From NCBI RefSeq assembly GCF_020524085.2, contig NZ_CP129016.1:3835859-3899858 (forward strand): a stretch of DNA of 64,000 bases. Direction: 5' to 3'. The position numbers and the translations under genes were made by a program. Numbering within the stretch: position 1 is the first letter of the stretch; every line of letters starts with the position of its first letter. Shown here one piece after another: positions 34,177 to 44,388 of this stretch. Source of the DNA: Halobacillus litoralis. Lineage in GTDB: Bacteria; Bacillota; Bacilli; Bacillales; Halobacillaceae. The notes beneath the pieces were generated by a model. The model was not told the DNA's origin. It was given only the letters and a program-made list of their open reading frames with translations, and made no database searches.

Positions 34177-35665
34177 CGTGTTCTCCTTCATCTTCTTTGA
34201 TCGCTTCAAGAAGCTTCTTCACTTCTTTTTTATTTTTTCTAGCTACAAGGATATACAACGTATCTCCAGCTTTGATTTCTGTTTGACCATAAGGGGTGAT
34301 TACATCCCCATCACGGATAATTGCATTGATTAATGCTCGGTCAGGCAATTCCATATTCTCTAAAGTCTGACCAACTACGATGTTTCTTTCCGTTACATCA
34401 AACTCAATCATTTCAACGTTCGCTTTGCCGATGGAAATCAACTCAAGAGAATGAATCGGATTTCCAAGCTTATCGGAAACAAGTTTGAAACGTTCGGCGA
34501 TCCGTGTGATGGACGAACCTTGGACAAGAGCTGAGGTGAGGACAGTAAAGAAAACAACGTTAAAGATGAGCTGGTTATTTTGAATTCCTGCAAGCATTGG
34601 GAATATGGCAAGTACGATAGGTACAGCACCACGCAGCCCAGCCCAGGAAAGAAAGTACTTTTCCTTCATCGTAAAGGAAAAACCGGCCAGGCTTAAGAAC
34701 GTGGCTACAGGCCTCGCAATAAAAATAAGCACAAGCGCTATGAACAACCCATCCATCATAACGGGCCATGTGAAAACCTCTGTGGGAGAAACGAACAATC
34801 CCAGGATTATGAACATAAGGATTTGCGCCATCCAGCCAAATCCTTCATGGAAACGCAAGATCGAATAACGGTACGCAAGTTCTGCATTTCCAATGACAAC
34901 CGCTGTTACATATACAGCTAAAAGACCACTCGCTTGGAGAAGTGAACTCGAACTGTATGATAAAAAGGCGAAACCTAAGGCGAACAAAGGATAAAGTCCA
35001 CTGGAATCAAGATTGATTCGGTTAAGCGATAAGCTCGCCAAGTAACCGATCCCCGCTCCGACAGCGAGTCCTGCCCCCATCTGCCAAAAGAATGAACCGA
35101 TCATCCCTAATATATTGACTTGATCGATCGTGAGCAATTGGATAAAAGAAATAGTCAGAAACACAGCCATAGGATCGTTTGTACCAGACTCTGCTTCTAG
35201 TGTCGCTTCAAGTTTAGGGCGGACATTTTTACCTTTTAAGACAGCAAAAACGGCAGCAGCATCCGTAGATCCTACAATGGACCCTACAAGAAAAGCTTCA
35301 AACCAACCGATATGTAAGATGAACTTTGCAGCTAAGGCTACAATGGATGTCGTAAGTACGACACCTACTGTAGCTAAAGAAATGGAAGGAGCCACTACAG
35401 GCCGTATGTCTTTCCACTTCGTCAGCATACCACCTTCAAACAAAATAACAATCAAGGCGATGACACCAATCAACTGAGCAATTTCCGGGTTATCAAAGTA
35501 AATGAATCCAAGCCCATCATTCCCTACGAGCATCCCTACAGCAATAAACAAAACAAGAGAAGGAACCCCGAGCCTGGAAGAGAACTTTGTAACGACGATA
35601 CTGACAATAAGCAATAGAGCCATCAGCATGATGAATTGATTGGACTCTAAAATTTCCTGAATCAT
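34160..35665 (-). CDS. CvrA/NhaP2-type K+ or Na+/H+ antiporter with TrkA-C domain
   Basis: The 501-residue protein has twelve to thirteen membrane helices (1-395), with the CPA1 transport core motif GSIVGSTDAAAVFAVL and EAESGTNDPMAVFL (near 130-165). A cytosolic TrkA-C (RCK_C) domain fills 400-485 (MIEFDVTERNIVVGQTLENM, DTLYILV), and an acidic-basic tail ends the protein. Homologues exchange K+ or Na+ for H+ and adjust cell volume. The fused RCK_C domain suggests control by a nucleotide. ATG at 35665 follows AAAGGAG. It fits a salt-adapted organism, though such genes are not restricted to halophiles. Confidence 0.87.
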   Translation of the reverse strand: MIQEILESNQFIMLMALLLIVSIVVTKFSSRLGVPSLVLFIAVGMLVGNDGLGFIYFDNPEIAQLIGVIALIVILFEGGMLTKWKDIRPVVAPSISLATVGVVLTTSIVALAAKFILHIGWFEAFLVGSIVGSTDAAAVFAVLKGKNVRPKLEATLEAESGTNDPMAVFLTISFIQLLTIDQVNILGMIGSFFWQMGAGLAVGAGIGYLASLSLNRINLDSSGLYPLFALGFAFLSYSSSSLLQASGLLAVYVTAVVIGNAELAYRYSILRFHEGFGWMAQILMFIILGLFVSPTEVFTWPVMMDGLFIALVLIFIARPVATFLSLAGFSFTMKEKYFLSWAGLRGAVPIVLAIFPMLAGIQNNQLIFNVVFFTVLTSALVQGSSITRIAERFKLVSDKLGNPIHSLELISIGKANVEMIEFDVTERNIVVGQTLENMELPDRALINAIIRDGDVITPYGQTEIKAGDTLYILVARKNKKEVKKLLEAIKEDEGEHEKSRA

Positions 35666-35765
35666 AAATGATACTCCTTTTATTTTCTATATAGGAACAT
35701 TATAACAAGGAAATCTTAGGTGCAAGTAATATAACACTCGTCCAAATTTTGAAAACACAAAAAAA

Positions 35766-35793
35766 GGCCAAGCAACAAGATGTTACTTGGCTT
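35766..35793 (-). terminator. Terminator of yhbH
   Basis: GCCAAG(C)AACA pairs with TGTT(A)CTTGGC; on the minus strand TTTTTTTG follows. It lies 11 nt beyond the stop. Confidence 0.82.
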
Positions 35794-35803
35794 CTTTGCA
35801 ACA

Positions 35804-36967
35804 TCAGCTTAGCATCTCTTCTACTTGTTCACTGAAGAATTGTTTCATAGCATGAAACACATCTGCTTTTCTTCTCAAAATGTAATAACGGAACTTAGGG
35901 TGGTCAATTGATTTATAGGCCTGCATCAAACTTGAGGAACGATTGTATTGGTTGACTTCTCCATACCCAAACATTTGTGAAACTTCAATAAGTTGTTCAA
36001 TCAATCCCAGGCAGCGTTTATTATCGGATGTTAAATTGTCCCCGTCGGAGAAGTGGAACGGATAAATATTGTAACGCTCCGGCGAATACTTCGTCTCAAT
36101 TAATTCTAATGCCTTACGATAAGCCGAGGAGCAGATCGTCCCTCCACTCTCTCCTTTGGAAAAGAAATCATCTTCACTGACGACTTTTGCTTGTGTGTGG
36201 TGCGCAACAAATTCAATCTCCACGGTTTCATAATTTCGGTTCAGGAACCTAGTCATCCAGAAAAAGAAACTTCTGGCCATATATTTTTCCCATTGTCCCA
36301 TGGAACCACTTGTATCCATCATTGCAATAACGACAGCTTTTGATTCCGGTTTGGTTTTCTCATTCCACGTTTTAAAGCGAATATCTTCTGGGTATATCGG
36401 TGCAAATGAAGCTTCCCCACCTAAAGCGTTCCGTTTGTACGCTTCAAGCATTGTCCTCTTCTTGTCGATGTTCCCAGTCAACCCTGTTTTCCTGATATCA
36501 CTGAACTCGATATCTGTATGAATGATATTGTCTTTTTCCTTTTCATCCAAATTCGGTAAGGTCAATTCCTTAAACAAGGCTTCCTCTAATTCTGCTAATG
36601 AAATCTCTGCCTCATAATAATCTTCGCCAGCTTGATCACCGGCTCCCTCTCCATCGCCAGGCTTACCTTTCGATTGTTGCGGCGCTTGAGCAACGACATC
36701 CCCGACTTCACTATCCCCTTCACCTTGTCCTGCATGTTTATTCTTCTCGTGATTATAACGGATCTTATATTCATCAAGTGAACGTATTGGAATCTTAACG
36801 ACACGCTTTCCATTCGACATCACAATATTTTCTTCAGTAATGAGATCAGGTAACTGCTTGCTCATGGCATCCTTCACTTTTTCTTGATGTCGCCGCTGAT
36901 CGTCGTAGCCTTTCCGATGGAGGGACCAGTCGTCTTCGGCGATTACGAAACTCATCTCTTCATCCAT
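35804..36967 (-). CDS. yhbH: YhbH sporulation protein (DUF444, von Willebrand A-like)
   Basis: The 387-residue protein belongs to DUF444/UPF0229. Residues 1-75 are basic and polar, 76-115 a Gly/Glu/Asp-rich low-complexity linker, and 195-385 a vWA-like fold with the metal-site motif MMDTSGSMG (near 222-230), HFSDGDN and SGGTICSSA. YhbH works in the same genetic context as the kinase PrkA (and SpoVR) in many bacteria; prkA is 9 kb away in this window. In B. subtilis yhbH is expressed in the mother cell. A CATACGAT sequence at 36997-37004 (minus strand) resembles a SigE -10. ATG follows TAGGAGGG. Confidence 0.9.
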   Translation of the reverse strand: MDEEMSFVIAEDDWSLHRKGYDDQRRHQEKVKDAMSKQLPDLITEENIVMSNGKRVVKIPIRSLDEYKIRYNHEKNKHAGQGEGDSEVGDVVAQAPQQSKGKPGDGEGAGDQAGEDYYEAEISLAELEEALFKELTLPNLDEKEKDNIIHTDIEFSDIRKTGLTGNIDKKRTMLEAYKRNALGGEASFAPIYPEDIRFKTWNEKTKPESKAVVIAMMDTSGSMGQWEKYMARSFFFWMTRFLNRNYETVEIEFVAHHTQAKVVSEDDFFSKGESGGTICSSAYRKALELIETKYSPERYNIYPFHFSDGDNLTSDNKRCLGLIEQLIEVSQMFGYGEVNQYNRSSSLMQAYKSIDHPKFRYYILRRKADVFHAMKQFFSEQVEEMLS

Positions 36968-37117
36968 GTAATTCCCTCCTAATCGAGTATTACTCTATCG
37001 TATGCAGGTCCACGGTAATGGATGAAACATATTGAGATATACATGGATTATTTGTTTCTTTCGCCTAAATTATCTATCTTTTCACAATCAGATTGATAGT
37101 CCACGTTGGTAAGTAAG

Positions 37118-37682
37118 TTATTCAAGTATATGACAGGTTTCTTAAAGACTCAGTTTCGAGACTGTTGTTGAGTGGATAGGGGCTGCGGGGAATAGCTCGC
37201 TTTCCGCGGGAGCGCGGTGAGCCTCCTCGGACTGCGTCCTATGGGGTCTCACCCTGCACTTTTTTCCCGCAGGAGTCTCACCATTCCCCTCCGCCCCTTT
37301 ACCAAGGAAGGATTCTCGAAACCACTACTGGAAAAATCAGCTTATATGATTGTTGGAAGTGGATGATATTAAATCTCGCCAGCTGGGATTTAGAGCGTAA
37401 ATGGTTGATACAGAGCTCTTTATGCCTGCTTAGGAGGGAATAGTGGGAGCCCTCCTTCTTGGTACAGGGGTTCGTTTCTCACCTATATCGAATGGGGTGG
37501 CTGGGAAGCTGCGAGACTCCCGTGGGAGAAGGAGTTAGACGAGATCCCGCAGGACGCAGTCCGAGGAAGCTCGGCCCTCCCCCACAGGAAAGCGAGTAGC
37601 TTCCCAGCCACCCCCTAACTCCCATTAAGGCAAACGAAGCCCGGAAGCATATCGAAACTGGGGCTTCCAGAATAGGGAGCGT
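37118..37682. repeat. Composite hairpin repeat, copy 4
   Basis: The element starts TTATTCAAGTATATGACAGG (15 further bases shared with copy 1) and ends near GGGAGCG. Module A is complete (about 37178-37303), module B is at 37494-37614 with the 17-bp stem GGGGTGGCTGGGAAGCT / AGCTTCCCAGCCACCCC. The terminal inverted repeats are decayed. It lies between the yhbH promoter side and the odhB terminator, filling most of a 770-bp gap. Confidence 0.86.
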
Positions 37683-37702
37683 TTGTGGGTTTGAAGCAAA
37701 GA

Positions 37703-37737
37703 AAATCCCCTTCCACGGAAATTGTGGAAGGGGATTT
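37703..37737 (-). terminator. Terminator of odhAB
   Basis: AAATCCCCTTCCAC and GTGGAAGGGGATTT form a perfect 14-bp stem, followed by TCTTTGC on the minus strand. It begins 4 nt after the odhB stop. Confidence 0.92.
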
Positions 37738-37740
37738 ATT

Positions 37741-39063
37741 TTAACCTTCAAGCAATAGATCGAATGGATCTTCAATCATTTCTTTGATTCTGCGCAAGAA
37801 CTGTACCGCATCTTTTCCATCTACGATTCTGTGATCGTAGGAAAGAGCAATGTACATCATCGGACGAGCTTCAATTGTGTCATCCGGCATGACTTTCGCG
37901 CGTTTTTCAATGTTGTGCAAACCAAGGATTCCTACTTGAGGTGCATTCAAAATCGGTGTGGAAAGCATAGATCCGAATATTCCACCGTTCGTGATTGTAA
38001 AGGATCCACCTTGCAAGTCCTCAAGACCCAGCTCTTTGTTACGTGCTTTGGTCGCAAGGTCAGCAATTCCTTTTTCAATACCGGCAAAGTCCAAACGATC
38101 CGCATCACGGACAACAGGAACGACTAGACCTTCGTCTGTTGATACCGCCATCCCGATATCGTAGAACTGTTTCTTAATGATTTCGTTGCCTTGAATTTCT
38201 GCATTGAGTAATGGGAATTCCTTCAATGCTCCAACTGCAGCTTTTGTGAAGAAGGACATGAATCCTAATTTGATGTCATGTTTCTTAAGGAAGGATTCTT
38301 TACGTTCACTTCTCAGCTTCATAACATTGGTCATATCTACTTCGTTGAAGGTTGTAAGCATCGCAGATTCCTGCTGGGCTTCAACGAGTCTCTTAGCAAT
38401 CGTTTGGCGTCTGCGGGACATTTTCACCCGTTCGACTGGTTTATCAAACTCTGTTTTCTTCGTTTCTTCTTTTTTCTTCTCTTGCTTCTTAGGTGTGTCC
38501 TCAGAAGAAGACTTGGAAGAACCTTTAGATTCTTGCTTAGCTTCTCCTTTAGCAGCTGCATCGACATCTTCCGGACGGATGCGGCCAAGGGGATCGCGAG
38601 CGGAAATCTCGCTCAAGTCAATCCCTAATTCACGCGCACGTTTGCGAGCGGCAGGAGTAGCAATCACGTCTTTAGAATCCTTACTGGAAGACCCTTTTTT
38701 CTCTTCAGAAGACTGTTGCTGCTCTTCTTTCTCAGATTCTTTCTCTTTGTTGGATTCTTCTGCTTTTTCTTCTTGTTCAGATTCTTCTTCATCAGAAGAA
38801 GTGTCTTCATCTGAACCTCCGCCTTCACCGTTTTCATCGACTTTAGCAATGACATCGCCGACTTCTACGTCGTCTCCTGCTTCTCTCAACAACTCAGCAA
38901 TAACTCCACTAGCATCTGCATTCACTTCAACGTTTACTTTATCTGTCTCAAGCTCTAAAATCGGATCGCCTTTTTCCACTTGATCTCCTTTTTTGACGAG
39001 CCATTCTGATATTGTACCTTCTGTTATGGATTCAGCTAATTCAGGAACCTTAATTTCCTTCAT
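37741..39063 (-). CDS. odhB: 2-oxoglutarate dehydrogenase E2, dihydrolipoamide succinyltransferase OdhB
   Basis: The 440-residue E2 core of the TCA cycle complex transfers succinyl groups to CoA. A lipoyl domain covers 1-77 with the lipoylated Lys in [11 protein letters not shown]. It is followed by a long Glu/Ser/Lys linker (about 80-135), an E3/E1-binding domain ([19 protein letters not shown], ~140-165), a second charged linker and the acyltransferase domain (205-440) with the catalytic SYDHRIVDG. The linkers are unusually acidic, which fits a salt-adapted protein. The start at 39063 lies 14 nt inside the odhA end, with AAAGGAGGAG upstream; longer frames have no ribosome site. lipM and lipA further on supply its cofactor. 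Confidence 0.94.
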   Translation of the reverse strand: MKEIKVPELAESITEGTISEWLVKKGDQVEKGDPILELETDKVNVEVNADASGVIAELLREAGDDVEVGDVIAKVDENGEGGGSDEDTSSDEEESEQEEKAEESNKEKESEKEEQQQSSEEKKGSSSKDSKDVIATPAARKRARELGIDLSEISARDPLGRIRPEDVDAAAKGEAKQESKGSSKSSSEDTPKKQEKKKEETKKTEFDKPVERVKMSRRRQTIAKRLVEAQQESAMLTTFNEVDMTNVMKLRSERKESFLKKHDIKLGFMSFFTKAAVGALKEFPLLNAEIQGNEIIKKQFYDIGMAVSTDEGLVVPVVRDADRLDFAGIEKGIADLATKARNKELGLEDLQGGSFTITNGGIFGSMLSTPILNAPQVGILGLHNIEKRAKVMPDDTIEARPMMYIALSYDHRIVDGKDAVQFLRRIKEMIEDPFDLLLEG

Positions 39064-41917
39064 TTGTTTCTCCTCCTTTAGACATCTGTAGCGCTTCATG
39101 AATGATTCGATTCTGCTCCGTTTTATGGATGTTCGGCTCACCGACGGAAGGTGATGCACGGTGCGGACGACCGACAAAGCGGTGAATCTGCCCTTCTTTC
39201 AACAGGTTGTGCAAAATCCCTTCGACGAAGTACCAGCTACCCATGTTCTGCGGTTCTTCTTGGACCCATACTAATTCTTCTAAATTCGGATAAGACTCTA
39301 ACATTTCAGCTAATCGTTGCTCAGGGAAAGGATAGATTTGTTCGATTCTCACGGCATCGATCGTCTCGAAGGTTTGATCGGTACCGTCTACTGTATCTTC
39401 AATGTCGACCATGATCTTCCCACTTCCCAGAAGGAGCGTTTTCACTTTTTCTTTATCCTTGTTTTCAGATAAAATTGGTTGTTTCATAATCGGTTCGAAT
39501 CGTCCATTGCTGAACTGCTCCCCGGAAACCGCCACACGTTGATTTCTTAAGAGACTCTTCGGTGTCATCAACACAAGAGGACGTGCTTCTTCCTGATTAC
39601 TAATGGCCGCTTGTCTTCTTAGTAAGTGGAAATATTGAGCAGAAGACGTGACATTAGCAACCGTCCAGTTGTTTTCAGCAGCTAGCTGTAAGAAACGCTC
39701 CAAGCGCGCACTGGAGTGCTCCGGCCCTTGACCTTCGTATCCGTGAGGAAGAAGGAAGACCATATTGGATTTTTCGCCCCATTTGGCACGTCCAGCAGAA
39801 ACGAACTGGTCAAAGATGACTTGTCCAGCATTAGCGAAATCACCGAATTGCGCTTCCCAAAGGACAAGAGATTCTGGAGCCTGGACACTGTATCCATACT
39901 CAAACCCGATGACTCCTGCTTCAGATAATGGACTGTTATGAATATCAAAGGACGCATTCGCCTGTTCTAAACCATGCATTGGACAGTATGTTTCCCCTGT
40001 TTCCACATCATGTAGAACGAGATGACGGTGGGCGAATGTTCCGCGTTCCGTATCTTGACCTGTGATTCGAATTGGACGACCATCTTCAAGAATCGATGCA
40101 AATGCTAAGGCTTCAGCTGTTGCCCAGTCAACCTTCTGTCCATCATCAAGCATTTTACTACGTCTTTGAAGAATTTTCTCAAGCTTTTTGAAGCCATTAA
40201 ATCCTTCAGGACGTTTCAGCAATCCTTCGTTTAAGCCTCTAAGACGGTCAAGATCGATGGCTGTATCAATTTCATCAAGGTTTCGTTCCACTCCGCTCGG
40301 GCGTTCTTTCACATCAGGAGAAGACGTTTCATGCTCGTTCATATTGTTGTATATGTCACGGAGTTTTTTCTCTACTTCCGCTTTCATATCATCAAGAGCA
40401 CCATCACCTACGACAGATGCTTCATGGAGCTGTTTTTCAAACACAGCAGCAGCCGTTGGGTGTTCATCGATTTCCTTATAGAGTTTCGGTTGTGTCGAGC
40501 GTGGTTCATCCATTTCATTGTGACCAAAACGACGATAACCTACGAGATCGATTAAGAAATCTTTATGGAATTTCTGGCGGTACTCATAAGCAAGAGCCAT
40601 AGCTGATAAACAAGCTAGTGGATCATCAGCATTGACATGAAGAACAGGAATTTCGAATCCTTTGGCAAGGTCACTTGCATATCGCGTGGAGCGTCCATCT
40701 TTCCGGTTTGTCGTGAACCCGACAAGGTTGTTAGCGATAATGTGAACCGTTCCACCCGTACGATAGCCAGGGAGGTCACTCATATTCAATGTCTCTGCTA
40801 CAACACCTTCTCCGATGAAAGCAGCGTCACCATGAATTAACAGGCCGAAAGCCTCGTCTTCATCCATTTTTGCATAACCTGGCTCTGAACGGTCATCTTG
40901 AGCCGCACGTGTGAAGCCTTCGACTACTGGATTGACGTATTCCAAGTGTGAAGGGTTATGGCTAAGAGTCACTCGAGTAGCGGACTGTTCGCCGTTCTCA
41001 ATTTCCCTTCTCGCACCAAAGTGATATTTCACATCTCCTGTCCAACCGTAGTTGATTCCCATTGAACCTTCGGATGGCATGAGCTCCTTATCTGGAGAAA
41101 GGTGGAATTCAGAAAAAATGCGATCATAAGGCTTGCCAAGAATATGCGCAAGTACATTTAAACGTCCACGGTGAGCCATGCCCATCATGATATGTTTAAT
41201 TCTGTCACCCGAAGCCGATTGGATGATATGATCAAGCATCGGCACCATAATATCTAATCCTTCAATAGAAAACCGCTTCTGCGCAACGAATGTTTTGGCA
41301 AGGAAGTTTTCAAAACCTTCTACTTCAGCCAGACGGTAAAGCAGTTGTTTCTTCTCTTGATCTGTGAGTGACACCGTATAGGAACCTGTGTCCACTTTAT
41401 CTTGGAGCCATTTTCTTTCATCTTCGTTATTTACATGACCGATTTCAAAAGAGATAGTCCCTGCATAACGTTCTTTTAACGTTTTGACTACTTGAAGTGC
41501 GTTATCCAGTTTCATTGGGGCATCAGGCCACACCCAATCAGCCGGCATTTCTTTTAAATCTTTTTCTTGTAGTCCATATGTCTCTAATTCAAGCAAATTT
41601 GTTTTAGGTCGTTCATCACTACCTACCGCGTAAATATTCGCTTGTAGATGACCATGACGACGAATAGCCTCAACAAGTTTCAACGCTGAGGTAATTTTAG
41701 CTATGTCCTTCTCAGAAGGTGAAGCGGAACCATTGGTTTCAGTAACCGTTTCGCTTCCCATCCATTCAGGAGCCCCGTGCTCATCAAAAATTTCCTTCAA
41801 GGAAGGATCGACAGCACTAGGATCGTTTTCATATTGTTCGAATTGTTCTTCGATGTACCCCATGTTGGGGCCATGGAAATTTTCCCAAAAGTTTTGAGTG
41901 GAGCCTTGTTTAGACAC
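39050..41917 (-). CDS. odhA: 2-oxoglutarate dehydrogenase E1 (OdhA)
   Basis: The 955-residue thiamine-diphosphate enzyme decarboxylates 2-oxoglutarate. Family motifs: [16 protein letters not shown] (~247), [17 protein letters not shown] (~320), the ThDP/Mg motif [16 protein letters not shown] (~365), [13 protein letters not shown] (~465) and the C-terminal transketolase-like region [23 protein letters not shown] stretch ([19 protein letters not shown], ~720). Start chosen at GTG 41917, 8 nt after GGGGG; a TTG 15 nt earlier overlaps the site. The gene overlaps odhB by 14 nt. A promoter and cre-like site precede it. Confidence 0.94.
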   Translation of the reverse strand: MSKQGSTQNFWENFHGPNMGYIEEQFEQYENDPSAVDPSLKEIFDEHGAPEWMGSETVTETNGSASPSEKDIAKITSALKLVEAIRRHGHLQANIYAVGSDERPKTNLLELETYGLQEKDLKEMPADWVWPDAPMKLDNALQVVKTLKERYAGTISFEIGHVNNEDERKWLQDKVDTGSYTVSLTDQEKKQLLYRLAEVEGFENFLAKTFVAQKRFSIEGLDIMVPMLDHIIQSASGDRIKHIMMGMAHRGRLNVLAHILGKPYDRIFSEFHLSPDKELMPSEGSMGINYGWTGDVKYHFGARREIENGEQSATRVTLSHNPSHLEYVNPVVEGFTRAAQDDRSEPGYAKMDEDEAFGLLIHGDAAFIGEGVVAETLNMSDLPGYRTGGTVHIIANNLVGFTTNRKDGRSTRYASDLAKGFEIPVLHVNADDPLACLSAMALAYEYRQKFHKDFLIDLVGYRRFGHNEMDEPRSTQPKLYKEIDEHPTAAAVFEKQLHEASVVGDGALDDMKAEVEKKLRDIYNNMNEHETSSPDVKERPSGVERNLDEIDTAIDLDRLRGLNEGLLKRPEGFNGFKKLEKILQRRSKMLDDGQKVDWATAEALAFASILEDGRPIRITGQDTERGTFAHRHLVLHDVETGETYCPMHGLEQANASFDIHNSPLSEAGVIGFEYGYSVQAPESLVLWEAQFGDFANAGQVIFDQFVSAGRAKWGEKSNMVFLLPHGYEGQGPEHSSARLERFLQLAAENNWTVANVTSSAQYFHLLRRQAAISNQEEARPLVLMTPKSLLRNQRVAVSGEQFSNGRFEPIMKQPILSENKDKEKVKTLLLGSGKIMVDIEDTVDGTDQTFETIDAVRIEQIYPFPEQRLAEMLESYPNLEELVWVQEEPQNMGSWYFVEGILHNLLKEGQIHRFVGRPHRASPSVGEPNIHKTEQNRIIHEALQMSKGGETNEGN

Positions 41918-41955
41918 GTAGAATACCCCCAAGTAGTTGTTGGCTATTGTTTTCT

Positions 41956-41969
41956 CGAAAACGTTTCCA
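41956..41969. promoter_or_regulatory. cre-like site in the odhA leader
   Basis: CGAAAACGTTTCCA (reverse TGGAAACGTTTTCG) matches 12 of 14 cre consensus positions and keeps the central CG. It lies 13 bp downstream of the -10, in the initially transcribed region, where CcpA would act as a roadblock. odhAB is known to be catabolite-repressed in Bacillus. Confidence 0.45.
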
Positions 41970-41981
41970 AGTCCATGTACT

Positions 41982-42011
41982 ATTATAGAATTGAAACGCT
42001 TCCGTATTCAA
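41982..42011 (-). promoter_or_regulatory. Promoter of odhAB
   Basis: On the minus strand TTGAAT (42006-42011) and TATAAT (41982-41987) are 18 bp apart. The start would be near 41975, about 58 nt before the odhA GTG. Confidence 0.65.
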
Positions 42012-42064
42012 CAAATTTCGCTTAATTTTTTAAGGAATGACCAAATCCATTCCATTATAACAAG

Positions 42065-42090
42065 AAAGACGCACCGATGGGTACGTCTTT
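42065..42090 (-). terminator. Terminator of ppk
   Basis: AAGACGTACC pairs with GGTGCGTCTT (one G.U pair) on the minus strand, with TTCTTG after. It lies 34 nt beyond the ppk stop. Confidence 0.75.
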
Positions 42091-42123
42091 TTCACTTTTT
42101 GCCACTAAAGTGATATGTCGTTG

Positions 42124-44223
42124 TTATTCTTCATCCTCTAAGACACGGTAGGCCATATCATAGAGTTTCATTTGACTGTTGATCGGCTGTACGTTTTCGG
42201 CGCGTTTGACATGCTCATAGGATCCGTCATTCTTTTGCTCCCTCGCTTTAACATTATCACTCAGCATGACAGATAAAATCTTCTGCAAACGATTTTTAAT
42301 CACTGGTTCATAAATTGGGAACAAAAGCTCGACCCGCTTGACCATATTTCTTGTCATCATATCAGCCGAAGATAAAAAGACACGATCATCTCCATTATGG
42401 TGGAAATAATAAATTCGACTGTGCTCGAGAAAACGTCCGACAATACTAATGACACGAATGTTATCGCTGAAACCCTGGATCCCCGGACGCAAGCAACAGA
42501 TCCCACGCACAATCAAATCAATCTGAACACCTGCTTGAGAGGCTTCGTAAAGCTTCATAATTAAATTTTTATCCGTCAGGGAATTCATTTTTAATATGAT
42601 ACGCCCATTGCCATGTTGTTTTTGAAAACGGATTTCATTATTAATATAACGAATAAAATCATTTCGTATATCAAACGGGGCCATCGACAGGTGGTGGAAT
42701 TGCGGTTTCTCGGTAAACCCGCTTAAGTAATTGAAAAAGTCTGTGGCATCAATTCCGAACTTCCGCTTCGCCGTGATGATTCCCATGTCTGTATAAAGCG
42801 ATGCTGTCTGGTCATTGTAGTTCCCCGTTCCCAGGTGAACGAAACGTTCAATTTTCTCGTTTTTCTTCCTGACGACCAAAGTGATTTTGCTGTGGGTTTT
42901 TAAATAGGTCATTCCATAAATCACATGACAGCCTGCTTTTTCCAATTCTTTCGCCCACTGTACATTATTTTCTTCATCAAATCGTGCTTTCAGTTCTACA
43001 AGTACGGTTACTTGTTTCCCTTTCTCCGCCGCACGCTTGAGGGCCTCAATAATCGGTGAATCTCCACTAACCCGATATAATGTCTGTTTAATGGCCAAAA
43101 CATGGGGATCATCTGCTGCTTCTGCAACAAAATCAACCACTGGTTCAAAGGATTCAAACGGATGGTGCAGGAAAACATCGCGGTCCATCACTTGTTCGAA
43201 GATATTTTCATCACTACTCAAATCCCGTGGAGGCTGAGGCATTAAAGTTTCGTAATACAGGTGATCTTTAATGTCTTCAAACGTTTTATGGAATTTAAAT
43301 AAGAACGTTAAGTCCAGCGGTCCATTCGTGATGTACAAGTCATCTCTATGGATTTCCGGGACTTTCAGTAAAAAGTTGACCAATTTTTCGTCATACTTTC
43401 CATCCCGGACTTCCAGCCGAACTGCGGCTCCCCACTTCCTTTTTTTCAATTCTTTCTCAATCTCTTTCAGTAGATCACGTGCACCTTCTTCATGAATTGT
43501 CATGTCGGCATTTCTTGTTATTCTGAACTCTGTGATCGATTCAACTACATACCCTTTGAACAACTTACTCATGAAATAACCGATGATTTCTTCCAATAGG
43601 ACATATTGATACTTATCGTCATGATTTACAGTTACGAAACGATCCAGTACGGATGGTACTTGGACAATCGCCGTTTTCGTTGCTCCTTCTCGATCAAGTT
43701 CGTCGCTAATGACGACAGCAAGATTGATGGACTTATTCAAGAGCATTGGAAAAGGGCGATAAGCATCCACCGCCATCGGGGTTAATACGGGAAAGATCTC
43801 TTCATCGAAATAGGTTTCAAAACGCTGGATCTCTTCTTTTGTCAGGTCATCAATGGACAAAATGGAGATTCCCTCTTTTTCCAATTCCGGTTTCATCGCC
43901 TGATAGGCTGAATATTGCTTTTCCACATTTTTGTGGTTGATCTCAGCGATTTTGTTAAGTTGCTGCTTCGGAGTCAAGCCCGCTTTGTTTTCCGGTTTAT
44001 TGAAACCAGCTTTGACTTGGTCCTTCAACCCCGCGACCCGCACCATGAAAAACTCATCAAGATTGGAAGATACGATAGCTAAAAACTTCAACCGTTCGAG
44101 TAAAGGGTTGTCCATATCAAGAGCTTCATCTAACACCCGCTCATTGAAGCCAAGCCAGCTGAGCTCTCGATTATTATAAAAAAGTGGATTGTCCAATTCT
44201 TTCGTCTTCATTTCTGTTGACAT
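42124..44223 (-). CDS. ppk1: Polyphosphate kinase Ppk1
   Basis: The 699-residue enzyme makes inorganic polyphosphate from ATP. An N-terminal helical domain (FYNNRELSWLGFNERVLDEA, 13-35), a head domain (~120-320) and two phospholipase D-like domains are recognisable. The phosphorylated catalytic His lies in YLKTHSKITLV (~440), and the second active-site region is ICCLRPGIQG...LEHSRIYYF (~565-605). Length is standard. The start at 44223 has AAAGGGTG 6 nt upstream. The ppx gene on the same strand ends about 150 nt before it; a T-tailed hairpin lies between, so the two may be separate units. Confidence 0.94.
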   Translation of the reverse strand: MSTEMKTKELDNPLFYNNRELSWLGFNERVLDEALDMDNPLLERLKFLAIVSSNLDEFFMVRVAGLKDQVKAGFNKPENKAGLTPKQQLNKIAEINHKNVEKQYSAYQAMKPELEKEGISILSIDDLTKEEIQRFETYFDEEIFPVLTPMAVDAYRPFPMLLNKSINLAVVISDELDREGATKTAIVQVPSVLDRFVTVNHDDKYQYVLLEEIIGYFMSKLFKGYVVESITEFRITRNADMTIHEEGARDLLKEIEKELKKRKWGAAVRLEVRDGKYDEKLVNFLLKVPEIHRDDLYITNGPLDLTFLFKFHKTFEDIKDHLYYETLMPQPPRDLSSDENIFEQVMDRDVFLHHPFESFEPVVDFVAEAADDPHVLAIKQTLYRVSGDSPIIEALKRAAEKGKQVTVLVELKARFDEENNVQWAKELEKAGCHVIYGMTYLKTHSKITLVVRKKNEKIERFVHLGTGNYNDQTASLYTDMGIITAKRKFGIDATDFFNYLSGFTEKPQFHHLSMAPFDIRNDFIRYINNEIRFQKQHGNGRIILKMNSLTDKNLIMKLYEASQAGVQIDLIVRGICCLRPGIQGFSDNIRVISIVGRFLEHSRIYYFHHNGDDRVFLSSADMMTRNMVKRVELLFPIYEPVIKNRLQKILSVMLSDNVKAREQKNDGSYEHVKRAENVQPINSQMKLYDMAYRVLEDEE

Positions 44224-44355
44224 TACGCACACCCTTTACACATGTATTCACAACCAGATTAGTACATCAATGTATTCCACATATAAACACCAAGTTAACT
44301 TTTTGTAAAATTTTGATTAAAAATGTCGAACTTTTATGCACGAAAATAGAATGAC

Positions 44356-44388
44356 AAAAAAAGCAGCCCGGAACGGACTACTTTTTAT
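44356..44388 (-). terminator. Terminator of ppx
   Basis: On the minus strand GTAGTCCG pairs with CGGGCTGC (two G.U pairs) around TTC, followed by seven T. Confidence 0.75.

Noticed and set aside
38204..38983. 259-codon plus-strand ORF rich in Ser and Leu
   Set aside because: It is the antisense of the Glu/Ser/Lys-rich linkers of odhB; low-complexity coding sequence gives long opposite frames. No ribosome site.
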